A stretch of DNA of 64,000 bases, from NCBI RefSeq assembly GCF_028877475.1, contig NZ_CP113527.1, positions 3,651,501 to 3,715,500 of the forward strand, written 5' to 3'. The translations under genes were made by a program, and so were the position numbers. Below, piece by piece: positions 44,748 to 52,800 of the stretch. This stretch comes from Lysinibacillus irui. Lineage in GTDB: Bacteria > Bacillota > Bacilli > Bacillales_A > Planococcaceae. Positions within the stretch are counted from its first letter, which is position 1; every line of letters begins with the position of its first letter. The notes beneath the pieces are model-generated. The model did no database searches, had not been told where the DNA came from, and was given only the letters and a program-made list of their open reading frames with translations.

Positions 44748-46400
44748 TTATTTTTCTTGAGCTAAATAACGCCCGACCTGCCGTCCACTAAATAGACAGC
44801 CTCCAACAAATGTGCCTTCCAAAGCACGGTAGCCATGAACACCACCGCCACCAAAACCACTTACTTCACCAGCTGCATATAAACCAGGTATTGGCTGACC
44901 ATCCATTCCTAACACCGCACCATTCAGATTTGTTTGTAAGCCACCTAAAGTTTTTCGTGTTAAGATGTTTAATCGTACAGCAATTAATGGCCAATTTTTA
45001 GGATCTAACATTTTATGTGGTTTGGCAACACGCACCAATTTATCGCCAATATAATTCCTTGCTCCATGAATGGCATTAACCTGTAAATCCTTCGTAAATT
45101 TATTGTCCATTTCTCGGTCTCTTGCCAAGATCTGCTCTTTAATTTTCATGAAATCTAGTAGCTCATTTCCTGCCAGCTTATTCATACCATCAACAAGCTC
45201 TTTCAAATCATGAGCAATCACAAAATCCTCACCATGATTTTTAAAGGCTTGGATTGGAGCAGGTGGACCTGGCATGATTCGTTTCAAAACATCTCCAATG
45301 CTTTTGTTTGTTAAATCTGGATTTTGTTCTGAGCCAGATAGTGCAAATTCCTTCTCAATAATTTTTTCAGTTAAAATGAACCACGAGTAATCATAGCCTG
45401 TTTTTTGAATAGCCTCTAATGTGCTAAGCGTATCGAATCCTGGGAAATTTGGTGCATGAAATCGATTACCCTCTGCGTCAAACCATAAGGAGGAAGGCCC
45501 CGGCAAAATTCGTATTCCATGATTGGGCCAAATAGGATCCCAATTTTTTAACCCCTCTGTGTAATGCCACATTCGGTCCCGATTCACAATGCGACCCCCT
45601 ACATGCTCAGTGATTTCTAGCATTCTCCCATCAACATAAGCTGGCACACCGCAAACCATATTTTTAGGTGGGGTCCCCAATCGTGCTGGCCAATTTTTTC
45701 TTACTAAATCAAAATTAGCCCCAATCCCCCCACTTGCCACAATTACAGCATCTGCTTCGTAGTTAAATTCTCCAATTCCTAGTCTTGAGCTTTTTTCACC
45801 TCTATTGATAAAAGTTTCCGCTAGTACAGTCCCACTAATGCCAGTAATTTTTCCGTTTTTTTGCAAAAATTCATCTACACGATGTCTTGGTTTAAAATCA
45901 ATATATCCTTCTTTGATCCCCTGTTTTACTTTATCAACAAATGGCTTAACAATGCCTGGACCAGTTCCCCATACAATATGAAACCTTGGTACTGAATTAC
46001 CATGTCCCCCCGCAAGAGAACCACCTCGTTCTGCCCAGCCAACAACAGGGAAAAATTTGATGCCCTTTGATTTTAACCAATCATATTTTTCACCCGCCGC
46101 AAAATCAACATAAGCTTTAGCCCATTTATATGCCCAGGAATCCTCATCCTCTAATCGATCAAAGCCAGCTGTCCCTTGCCAATCTTGCCATGCAAGCTCC
46201 TTACTATCTTTAATTCCAAGCCTTCTTTGCTCAGGAGAGTTCACTAAAAAAATCCCACCAAATGACCAATATGCCTGTCCCCCCATTGAATTTTCAGGCT
46301 CCTGATCAACTAAAACAACTTTTTTCTTTGCGTCGATTAACTCACAAGCTGCAACTAGCCCTGCAAGTCCAGCACCAATTATTGCAACATCGTATTTCAT
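44748..46400 (-). CDS. FAD-binding dehydrogenase (KstD/fumarate-reductase-like)
   Basis: A 550-aa flavoprotein. The N-terminal FAD motif VAIIGAGLAGLVAACEL (residues 4-20) is followed by MGGQAYWSFGGI. The C-terminal FAD-contact region TLGGLQTNLNGAVLGMDGQPIPGLYAAGEVSGFGGGGVHGY is typical of the fumarate-reductase/3-ketosteroid-dehydrogenase superfamily. Substrate is unknown; annotation as a generic FAD-binding dehydrogenase is safest. No operon partner; a repeat remnant lies downstream, a candidate small gene upstream. Confidence 0.82.
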   Translation of the reverse strand: MKYDVAIIGAGLAGLVAACELIDAKKKVVLVDQEPENSMGGQAYWSFGGIFLVNSPEQRRLGIKDSKELAWQDWQGTAGFDRLEDEDSWAYKWAKAYVDFAAGEKYDWLKSKGIKFFPVVGWAERGGSLAGGHGNSVPRFHIVWGTGPGIVKPFVDKVKQGIKEGYIDFKPRHRVDEFLQKNGKITGISGTVLAETFINRGEKSSRLGIGEFNYEADAVIVASGGIGANFDLVRKNWPARLGTPPKNMVCGVPAYVDGRMLEITEHVGGRIVNRDRMWHYTEGLKNWDPIWPNHGIRILPGPSSLWFDAEGNRFHAPNFPGFDTLSTLEAIQKTGYDYSWFILTEKIIEKEFALSGSEQNPDLTNKSIGDVLKRIMPGPPAPIQAFKNHGEDFVIAHDLKELVDGMNKLAGNELLDFMKIKEQILARDREMDNKFTKDLQVNAIHGARNYIGDKLVRVAKPHKMLDPKNWPLIAVRLNILTRKTLGGLQTNLNGAVLGMDGQPIPGLYAAGEVSGFGGGGVHGYRALEGTFVGGCLFSGRQVGRYLAQEK

Positions 46401-46462
46401 TACTACACCCCCAAATCAAATCATCCTTAACTAACATTCTTCCCTAACAGGCTGTTTACCTT

Positions 46463-46645
46463 CTAAAAAAACATTTTTTGTCTAAATTGTGACAGAGAAA
46501 AATGTTCGCTTTCTACACTTGAAACTACCATGGACTTGTATGAAGCAGCTAATTTATTCCAGTTAATTCCCATATAATTTTTTCTTCTCAAACTACATAG
46601 AAACCTAGTATTATCGGACTTTTCAAATATCGTTAGCGCTTTCAT
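46463..46645 (-). CDS. Possible small protein, 60 aa
   Basis: A weak candidate. The ATG at 46645 has TTTTTGGAGA 5 nt upstream, a good SD. The product begins MKALTIFEKSDNTRFLCSLR, is basic, and has no signal or membrane segment. I recognise no family. It lies alone between the FAD dehydrogenase and the serA promoter. Chance is a real alternative. Confidence 0.3.
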   Translation of the reverse strand: MKALTIFEKSDNTRFLCSLRRKNYMGINWNKLAASYKSMVVSSVESEHFSLSQFRQKMFF

Positions 46646-46756
46646 TGTATTCTCCAAAAAGACGTACAATATAATTGTTTAACAAAAAGATCGTTCGTGT
46701 TTGGTTATTATTCAGACTTTCGAAGTCAATATTTTTAAAGTATTTTAGAAATATCG

Positions 46757-46786
46757 TTGACAAAGGTGAACAATAAGGATTATGAT
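46757..46786 (+). promoter_or_regulatory. Sigma-A-type promoter of serA
   Basis: TTGACA (46757-46762), 18-bp spacer, TATGAT (46781-46786). It lies just upstream of the T-box leader. Confidence 0.75.
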
Positions 46787-46809
46787 GTTAACAAATTTAA
46801 TCACACAAA

Positions 46810-47095
46810 ATATAACGACGGAGACACACTAGTCGTAAGAAAATCCCAAGAGAGCTGATGGTTGGTGTAAATCAGTGATTTCTACGATAATAGTTCCACT
46901 CCCGAATAGATAGGCCGAACAACCCTAAGTAAGCTTATCCGTCACATGCACGTTACGCATATAGCTAAGACTGCAAGAATAATTTTTTCTAGTAGTAATT
47001 AAGGGTGGTACCGCGAACCAATGTTTATTCAGCCTTTCGCCCCTTACAACACAATAACTGTGTTTGTAAGGCGTGGAAGGCTTTTTATTTTGTTC
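46810..47095 (+). promoter_or_regulatory. T-box riboswitch (serine type) controlling serA
   Basis: The T-box consensus AAGGGTGGTACCGCG is at 47001-47015. Upstream, Stem I can be traced: a GGAG / CTCC basal pairing, an internal loop, TCGT.AGAAATC / GATTTCT.ACGA, and an apical part with GATGGTTGGTG. The 3' side of the internal loop reads TAATAGTTCCA; TCC (serine) followed by A fits a specifier codon. A terminator hairpin follows at 47031-47090. Uncharged tRNA-Ser should open serA expression. Confidence 0.88.
47031..47093 (+). terminator. T-box-controlled terminator before serA
   Basis: AGCCTTTCGCCCCTTACAA pairs with TTGTAAGGCGTGGAAGGCT (with mismatch), enclosing an inner ACACA / TGTGT stem, followed by TTTTATTTTG. 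It competes with the T-box antiterminator. Confidence 0.85.
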
Positions 47096-47208
47096 TCGAT
47101 CTAGTAGAAAGGAGATTGTTTGCATGCTGTAAGATGTTCGAATTTTACAACTTCCAGACTCTCATTGGTAAGACCACAATCATTTTTATTAAAAAGGAGC
47201 TAATTATA

Positions 47209-48816
47209 ATGACTACTGCAACAAAAACAATTAACGTATTTATCGCTGATCCACTAAGTGAAGATGGTATTTTCCCACTACGTCAGGAACAAGACTTAGA
47301 TTTAAACATTATCGTGGACACTGGTCTAGCACCAGAAGAATTAATCGCAAAAATTGCCGATGTAGATGTGTTACTTGTGCGTTCTCAAACAACTGTGACA
47401 CGTGAGGTGATTGAAGCAGCTAAAAACTTAAAATTGATCGGTCGTGCTGGTGTGGGTGTTGATAATATTGACCTTGCTGCTGCAACTGAACATGGGATTA
47501 TCGTTGTCAATGCACCAGATGGTAACACGAACTCTGCTGCTGAGCACACGATTGCGATGATGACATCACTTGCTCGTCATATTCCACAAGCTTTTAATAC
47601 TTTGAAAAATGGAAAATGGGATCGTAAATCTTATGTCGGGGTAGAGCTAAAAAATAAAACTTTAGGTGTTGTAGGATTTGGACGTATTGGTGTTGAAGTA
47701 GCTTATCGTGCAAAGGGTCAACGTATGAATGTTATGGCATATGATCCTTTCCTTACAGATGAACGAGCAAAAGAGTTAGGTGTAACAAAAGCGACAGTTG
47801 AAGAAATTTGCGCAGCAGCAGATTTCATCACAGTACACACTCCTCTTCTTCCTGAAACACGTAATCTTATTAATAAAGAAAAATTCGCAATCATGAAAGA
47901 TGGCGTACGTATTATTAACTGTGCACGTGGCGGTATCATTAATGAAGACGATTTATATGATGCGATTGTAGCAGGTAAAGTTGCTGGTGCAGCCCTTGAT
48001 GTATTTGTCTCTGAACCTGCAACAGATCATAAACTACTGACGTTACCGCAAGTTATCGCAACGCCTCACTTAGGTGCATCTACTATTGAAGCACAAGAAT
48101 CTGTAGCAGTTGATGTATCAAATGACATCATTAAGTTCTATAAAACAGGTACTGTAACAAATCCAGTGAATATGCCATCTATTCCGAAAGAACTTCTTGC
48201 ACAAGTGGAACCTTTCTTTGAGCTAGCAGAAAAACTTGGTTCTTTTTTATCACAGGTAACAACAGAGCCTGTAAAAGAAATCAACTTATCTTATGCTGGT
48301 GAAGTAGCAAACTATGATGTTCGTCCATTAACTTCAAACGCATTAAAAGGTTTATTATCTAAAAACCACGGTAATCATGTAAATGATGTGAATGCTCGTT
48401 ACTTGTCTGAACGTATTGGCATGAAAATTAATGAGCACAAAACAACAACGGCAAAAGGCTTTACAAGTTTAATTACGATTGAAATTATTACAGCCAATGA
48501 AACACATACAGTAGCTGGTACGTTATTAAATGGTTTAGGTGCACGTATTGTTAAGGTGGAAGACTATGTTGTGGACGTTATTCCTCAAGGTCACCTGCTT
48601 TACATTAAGAACACTGATAAACCAGGTGCCATTGGCCGTGTAGCAACAAAACTTGCAGAAAAAGATATCAACATTGCCACAATGCAAGTTGGTCGTGCGC
48701 AAGTTGGTGGGACAGCAGTTATGATGCTTACGATTGATAATGTAGTAACAGAAGAAGATTTAGTATTCGTGTCTCAACTCGAAAATATTGATGAGGTAAA
48801 AGCCATTACCCTATAG
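47209..48816 (+). CDS. serA: D-3-phosphoglycerate dehydrogenase
   Basis: A 535-aa enzyme that oxidises 3-phosphoglycerate with NAD+, the first step of serine synthesis. It has the catalytic domain ([20 protein letters not shown]), NAD-binding Rossmann motif [15 protein letters not shown] (about residues 148-162), substrate His in [17 protein letters not shown], an intervening domain and a C-terminal ACT domain ([27 protein letters not shown]). I chose the ATG at 47209 behind AAAAAGGAGC; longer readings run back through the T-box. The leader's serine specifier matches its pathway. Confidence 0.96.
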   Translation: MTTATKTINVFIADPLSEDGIFPLRQEQDLDLNIIVDTGLAPEELIAKIADVDVLLVRSQTTVTREVIEAAKNLKLIGRAGVGVDNIDLAAATEHGIIVVNAPDGNTNSAAEHTIAMMTSLARHIPQAFNTLKNGKWDRKSYVGVELKNKTLGVVGFGRIGVEVAYRAKGQRMNVMAYDPFLTDERAKELGVTKATVEEICAAADFITVHTPLLPETRNLINKEKFAIMKDGVRIINCARGGIINEDDLYDAIVAGKVAGAALDVFVSEPATDHKLLTLPQVIATPHLGASTIEAQESVAVDVSNDIIKFYKTGTVTNPVNMPSIPKELLAQVEPFFELAEKLGSFLSQVTTEPVKEINLSYAGEVANYDVRPLTSNALKGLLSKNHGNHVNDVNARYLSERIGMKINEHKTTTAKGFTSLITIEIITANETHTVAGTLLNGLGARIVKVEDYVVDVIPQGHLLYIKNTDKPGAIGRVATKLAEKDINIATMQVGRAQVGGTAVMMLTIDNVVTEEDLVFVSQLENIDEVKAITL

Positions 48817-48827
48817 TAATGACTAAC

Positions 48828-48865
48828 GTAAGCAGGGAGTTTCTACTCTCTGCTTTTTCTTTTTG
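48828..48865 (+). terminator. Intrinsic terminator of serA
   Basis: Stem AAGCAGGGAGT / ACTCTCTGCTT with a 4-nt loop, followed by TTTCTTTTT. Confidence 0.85.
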
Positions 48866-48871
48866 GAAAAA

Positions 48872-48897
48872 TGATACTTTTTAGTACCTTAATCGTC
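48872..48897 (+). promoter_or_regulatory. Candidate ECF sigma promoter before the sigma gene
   Basis: TGATAC (48872-48877), exactly 16 nt, then CGTC (48894-48897). This fits the ECF pattern TGAAAC-N16-CGTC with one change in the -35 box. The sigma gene starts 24 nt after it, so it is probably autoregulatory. Confidence 0.6.
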
Positions 48898-48921
48898 TTT
48901 AAAGGAAAGGGGGTGTATGGA

Positions 48922-49416
48922 ATGAAAGTAGAAAAAATATTTCACTTACATAATCAAACCATTTTTAAATACTTATATTACTTACTGAATGACGAAACAT
49001 TAGCAGAGGATTTTACACAGGAGACCTTTGTTCGTTATTTTAACTATCAACAATCAATTAAAGAAGGAGCACAACTCGCTTGGCTTCGTTCCACTGCTCG
49101 TAACCTTGCCTACGATCATTTTCGACGGAAGAGGCTTATACAATTTGTCCCTTTTTTACAACAGCATGAAAAACAATCCTCGCCCTCCCCAAATGAATGG
49201 TTAATGCAACAAGATGCCAAGATTCTGTATCTTGCCATTAGTAAACTAAAAATTACATATCGTGATGTCATTATTCTACGGAAAATTGAAGGTCTATCAA
49301 TCGAAGAGACCTGTGAAGTACTCGGTTGGAACGAAGGAAAGGTAAAAAATACATTAAAACGAGCACTCGTTGCATTAAAAAAACAGCTTGGAGGTGAGAT
49401 GGATGAAGAATTATAA
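48922..49416 (+). CDS. ECF-type RNA polymerase sigma factor
   Basis: A 164-aa sigma-70 family protein. Region 2 (IFKYLYYLLNDETLAEDFTQETFVRYF ... AWLRSTARNLAYDHFRRKRL) and region 4 (AISKLKITYRDVIILRKIEGLSIEETCEVLGWNEGKVKNTLKRAL) are joined by a short linker; region 3 is absent, as in ECF factors. The ATG at 48922 follows AAAGGGGGTG. The stop overlaps the start of the next gene by 14 bp, the classic sigma/anti-sigma arrangement. I cannot assign it to a named B. subtilis sigma. Confidence 0.9.
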   Translation: MKVEKIFHLHNQTIFKYLYYLLNDETLAEDFTQETFVRYFNYQQSIKEGAQLAWLRSTARNLAYDHFRRKRLIQFVPFLQQHEKQSSPSPNEWLMQQDAKILYLAISKLKITYRDVIILRKIEGLSIEETCEVLGWNEGKVKNTLKRALVALKKQLGGEMDEEL

Positions 49417-50335
49417 AAAGGGATGGCAGCATTTACATGATTTGAAATTAACCGATCAGCAAGAACAATATTTATTGCGTCAAATAACAGCCCCTTCCTC
49501 AACGAGAAAAAAATCGTCTACGACTATGTGGAGGATTCCATCTGTGGCATTGTTATTTGTAGTAGTTCTCTCTATATTACTTTTATCCTTTATTCAAGAG
49601 CCTACTACTGCTCCTAGATCAACAGACTCTACTAAAATGATCGATCGAATTTATGTAAAGGACAATAAAAATACAGAGAGTTTTCTACCAAAGGGTACTT
49701 GCCTTTATGTACCGCAACAATGCTACCTAGATAACAAACGACTAACTCAGTTACAAGAAAAAATGAAGGAGGCTTCCCCTATTTCGATTACTAGTGGACA
49801 ATGGGAAAGCAATGATTACTTTACACCTTATGATTTATTCATACTGTATACAGATGGTTCTCAAGAGAAATGGAAGGTACTCAATAATGATATTCTCTTC
49901 AATGTTGAAACTCAGCAAGCCTTTTTAATCGAAGAATCAATGGACTCACTTATATATTTTTATGATGACAAGCGGTCAACCAAATTGATCATTGGTAATA
50001 TATTTATCTTTCTTACGCATTTCATATTATGGATTGCTAAAAAAAGAATGCCTCATACCGAGCGCCGCTTTTTTGCTGCGACAGTTGAGCATGCTATTGC
50101 CAATTTAATTATGCTTTTATTGTTTGGAGGTATTTTATTTAGTATTTATCTTGTCCAACATACTATTCATGCAACAATTATTTATAGCTTTTTCTTACTA
50201 TACTCAATCATGCAAATCCTTTATCGCAAAAAAGCTGGTGAACCTCATGGTTTCTTAATTGCTAGCGCTTTTGTTCAGCTTTGTTTAGCTATAGCTTTTA
50301 CAAGTTTATACCTTGCACTGAATGTCTTTTTTTAA
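49403..50335 (+). CDS. Probable anti-sigma factor, membrane protein
   Basis: A 310-aa protein with a short cytoplasmic N-terminus (about 43 residues), a first helix at about 44-65 (IPSVALLFVVVLSILLLSFI), an outer domain of about 120 residues with a CLYVPQQC pair, and three or four helices at the C-terminus. The N-terminus has no visible zinc anti-sigma motif (HxxxCxxC), so assignment rests on gene overlap and topology. The ATG at 49403 uses the GGAGGTGAG SD inside the sigma gene. Multi-helix C-termini are unusual for anti-sigma proteins. Confidence 0.65.
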   Translation: MKNYKKGWQHLHDLKLTDQQEQYLLRQITAPSSTRKKSSTTMWRIPSVALLFVVVLSILLLSFIQEPTTAPRSTDSTKMIDRIYVKDNKNTESFLPKGTCLYVPQQCYLDNKRLTQLQEKMKEASPISITSGQWESNDYFTPYDLFILYTDGSQEKWKVLNNDILFNVETQQAFLIEESMDSLIYFYDDKRSTKLIIGNIFIFLTHFILWIAKKRMPHTERRFFAATVEHAIANLIMLLLFGGILFSIYLVQHTIHATIIYSFFLLYSIMQILYRKKAGEPHGFLIASAFVQLCLAIAFTSLYLALNVFF

Positions 50336-50352
50336 TAGATGGATCGAAAAAT

Positions 50353-50391
50353 AAAAAATGTACTGACCACAAGGGACAGTACATTTTTTCA
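50353..50391. terminator. Bidirectional terminator between anti-sigma and HAD genes
   Basis: Perfect 13-bp stem AAAAAATGTACTG / CAGTACATTTTTT with an 11-nt loop. A and T tracts serve both converging genes. Confidence 0.88.
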
Positions 50392-51180
50392 TTATAGCTT
50401 ATTTATAAGTTCTAACAATGCTGTCAAAGAGTCTACTTCATAGGTTGGTGTGACAGCTCCATTGGCAATATTGTTTTCACGATTAATCCATACATTGCGC
50501 ATTCCGACACGCGAAGAACCTAAAATATCAGTATTGAGATTATCGCCAACCATGATTGCCTCATCTGCTGTAATACTTGCTTTCTCCATAACAAATTCAA
50601 AAATAGATGCATCAGGCTTACCCTTGCCAAAGTCTCCCGAAATAATAATATGATCAAAATACGGGGCAATTTCAGGTGTGATTTCTAGCTTCAGGTTTTG
50701 TAGACTTGGTGCTCCATTTGTGAGTAATACAAGCTGATACTTTCCTTTTAGTTGATCTAATACAGCAAATGTATCTTCATATAAAAATGGTGATACTTTA
50801 CGCTCAGCCATAAAGCGCTCTCCTAGCTCAGCTCCAAACTGCGCATCATCAATATTAAGAGCAGCTAACCCTTTTGTCCAAGCTTCTGCACGATAGCCAG
50901 GAACAATTTCTTTCATCTTTTGGAAAGAATCTGTCGTATCATCAAACGTCCCCCAAAGACCTTCGAACGGGTTAATACCTATTAAGACTGTATAATCATA
51001 TGTTTCATACCCCTCATACAGGGCGCGTGCCTCTCGACGAACAGCCTCCTCTAGTTTAACAGGATTCACATTATGTACTGTTGCTGCATAATTACAAGTT
51101 TTTTCAAAGGCTGTTTTGACTGATTTTTTATCCCATAGCAGTGTATCATCTAAATCAAAAATAATTGTACTTATCGACAT
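50392..51180 (-). CDS. HAD-family hydrolase (YsaA-like)
   Basis: A 262-aa haloacid dehalogenase superfamily phosphatase. Motif I FDLDDTLLWD (residues 8-17), motif II VLLTNGAPS, Lys region GKGKPDASIFEFVMEKA and motif IV MVGDNLNTDILG are all present, with a large helical cap (about 20-110). The length and motif layout resemble B. subtilis YsaA (about 260 aa). The substrate is unknown. It appears to be a single-gene unit. Confidence 0.87.
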   Translation of the reverse strand: MSISTIIFDLDDTLLWDKKSVKTAFEKTCNYAATVHNVNPVKLEEAVRREARALYEGYETYDYTVLIGINPFEGLWGTFDDTTDSFQKMKEIVPGYRAEAWTKGLAALNIDDAQFGAELGERFMAERKVSPFLYEDTFAVLDQLKGKYQLVLLTNGAPSLQNLKLEITPEIAPYFDHIIISGDFGKGKPDASIFEFVMEKASITADEAIMVGDNLNTDILGSSRVGMRNVWINRENNIANGAVTPTYEVDSLTALLELINKL

Positions 51181-51271
51181 TTTGTCCGCTCCTAGCTCCC
51201 GGTTAATACTACTATTTTAGCATATTTTCAAAATATTTAGGATAACAAATTATGCATAATTCCTTTCATTA

Positions 51272-51305
51272 AAACAAGCTGTGCGTCAATTTCTCACAGC
51301 TTGTC
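51272..51305 (-). terminator. Terminator of the MBL/DUF3006 pair
   Basis: Stem ACAAGCTGTG / CACAGCTTGT with an 11-nt loop; on the minus strand followed by TTTAATG. Confidence 0.75.
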
Positions 51306-51310
51306 ATCCA

Positions 51311-51559
51311 TTATTTTTGTTTATTACGTAAACGGTTCATAAGGCGTTGAATATCCGCTTTTTTTTGATCAGTTTCTTCCTTTAAAATTTCTATATGGTA
51401 ATGTCCGTCTTTTTCTTCAATCTCCACACGATCTCCTACTTGCACAGGCTCGTTTATGGCTGATTGTATAATAATTAGTTGTTCCTCTTCATCTGGAAAC
51501 TTTAAGAAAATAGCATAACCATCTTCAATACGGTCTAACGTGTATTTAGTCGAGCTCAC
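51311..51559 (-). CDS. DUF3006 family protein (82 aa)
   Basis: Small soluble protein beginning MSSTKYTLDRIEDGYAIFLK, with a beta-rich N-terminal half (RIEDGYAIFLKFPDEEEQLI ... QVGDRVEIEEKDGHY) and a charged helical C-terminus. The opening pattern matches DUF3006. It overlaps the end of the ComEC-like gene by 14 bp, and such small proteins are often encoded beside MBL-fold ComEC relatives. It has no signal peptide, although its partner is secreted. Function is unknown. Confidence 0.8.
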   Translation of the reverse strand: MSSTKYTLDRIEDGYAIFLKFPDEEEQLIIIQSAINEPVQVGDRVEIEEKDGHYHIEILKEETDQKKADIQRLMNRLRNKQK

Positions 51560-52733
51560 TTATCAGTTCCCCTTTCTCATTACGTAATTGAGCAGCATCT
51601 CCTTCGTTTAACCAAATCTGCTTCGTTGTCCATTTTAAATAATTTTGCCCTTCTCGCGCATTGGCTCCGCTTGTAATATAAATCGTTTTTCCTGGCTGCA
51701 ATGATAGATTAGGAAAATTAAAAACTTGATTACCTTCAATAGAGATAAGCTGCCAATCTTTTAACGAAACTGCTTGCTGTCCATTATTTTTTATACCTAC
51801 AATTTCACCAACTAAATCCTTGCTCGTGATTTCAATAGCGGGCGTCAGCGGAACTACTTCAGATGTTTTTTCAGTATTCGCCACAGAGGTTTCCTTCCCA
51901 TTCACCGCATAGTTTACCCCATCTGTTGTCACAGTAATCGTTCCTATATCAGCCGTGGCATAGATTTTACTACCAATCTCCTTCAATCCATCTACCACTT
52001 CCGCATGTGGATGTCCATATTTATTATCTTTCCCATAACTTAATATCGTGACCTCTGGCTTTACAGCACGAATGAAATCCTCTGAACTACTAGTATTCGA
52101 TCCATGGTGACCGGCTTTTAAAACTGTTGCTGACACATCATATTGCATCATTTCTTTTTCTAACGCTATTCCAGCATCACCTGTTAATAAAAAGGAGACA
52201 TTGCCATAAACTATTTTTAACACAATCGAAGCATCATTATTATCTGATGCCTGCTCATTTGCATTTAAAACTTTCACAGTGACATCCTCATCAAACTTAA
52301 TATTGTCACCTGGCGTCGGTACATCATAAGGAATATTTTTTTCATCAATCAGCGTCAACATTTCTTCAAATGTTTGAGATGTATGTACTTTTCCTGAATC
52401 GTAAAATTGCTCAATTGTCATTGAGTTTAATACAGGAATGAGCCCACCAATGTGATCAGCATCAGGATGTGTCGCCACTACTATATCGAGCTTACTCACC
52501 CCAATTTCCCTTAAATAAGAAACTACTTGCGGGCCAGCTCCTTTTACACCTCCATCTACAAGCATTGTTTTACCATTTGGTGACTCTATTAATATAGAAT
52601 CCCCTTGACCTACATCAATAAAATGAACGCGCATATCATGGCCAGCCGTTACAGGGATTTTTTCTGTCTGGATTGCTTCCGTACAGCCTGCTAATAAAAA
52701 AATACAAAGGAGCAATACTATTATTTTTTTCAT
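51546..52733 (-). CDS. Secreted ComEC-like MBL-fold lipoprotein with lamin-tail domain
   Basis: A 395-aa lipoprotein (signal peptide, lipobox LLAGC, Cys about 17). Residues 34-270 are a metallo-beta-lactamase fold of the ComEC/Rec2 C-terminal type: VHFIDVGQGDSILIESPNGK, the metal motif ATHPDADHIGGL, LTGDA and LKAGHHGSNTSSS. Residues 305-395 resemble a lamin-tail domain (GEIVGIKNNGQQAVSLKDWQL). The MBL part may be an extracellular nuclease or phosphodiesterase. The gene overlaps a DUF3006 gene at its 3' end. Confidence 0.88.
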   Translation of the reverse strand: MKKIIVLLLCIFLLAGCTEAIQTEKIPVTAGHDMRVHFIDVGQGDSILIESPNGKTMLVDGGVKGAGPQVVSYLREIGVSKLDIVVATHPDADHIGGLIPVLNSMTIEQFYDSGKVHTSQTFEEMLTLIDEKNIPYDVPTPGDNIKFDEDVTVKVLNANEQASDNNDASIVLKIVYGNVSFLLTGDAGIALEKEMMQYDVSATVLKAGHHGSNTSSSEDFIRAVKPEVTILSYGKDNKYGHPHAEVVDGLKEIGSKIYATADIGTITVTTDGVNYAVNGKETSVANTEKTSEVVPLTPAIEITSKDLVGEIVGIKNNGQQAVSLKDWQLISIEGNQVFNFPNLSLQPGKTIYITSGANAREGQNYLKWTTKQIWLNEGDAAQLRNEKGELISELD

Positions 52734-52765
52734 CTACTAACTTCCTTTCTATTTTTTCATTATAC

Positions 52766-52800
52766 AAAAAGAGAGCTAGCCATGGGCCGCTCTCCTTTTT
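52766..52800 (-). terminator. Intrinsic terminator of the glycerate operon
   Basis: Stem AAAGAGAGC / GCTCTCCTTT around GGGCCATGG-like centre; on the minus strand followed by TTTTTG. It lies directly after the permease stop. Confidence 0.75.

Noticed and set aside
44556-44765. 69-codon plus-strand frame between trhO and the FAD dehydrogenase
   Set aside because: No SD, no conserved features, and it runs over the repeat-like sequence and the end of the convergent dehydrogenase gene.
46925-47125. 66-codon minus-strand frame opposite the T-box
   Set aside because: It lies fully antisense to the T-box and terminator, whose sequence constraints explain it; no SD.
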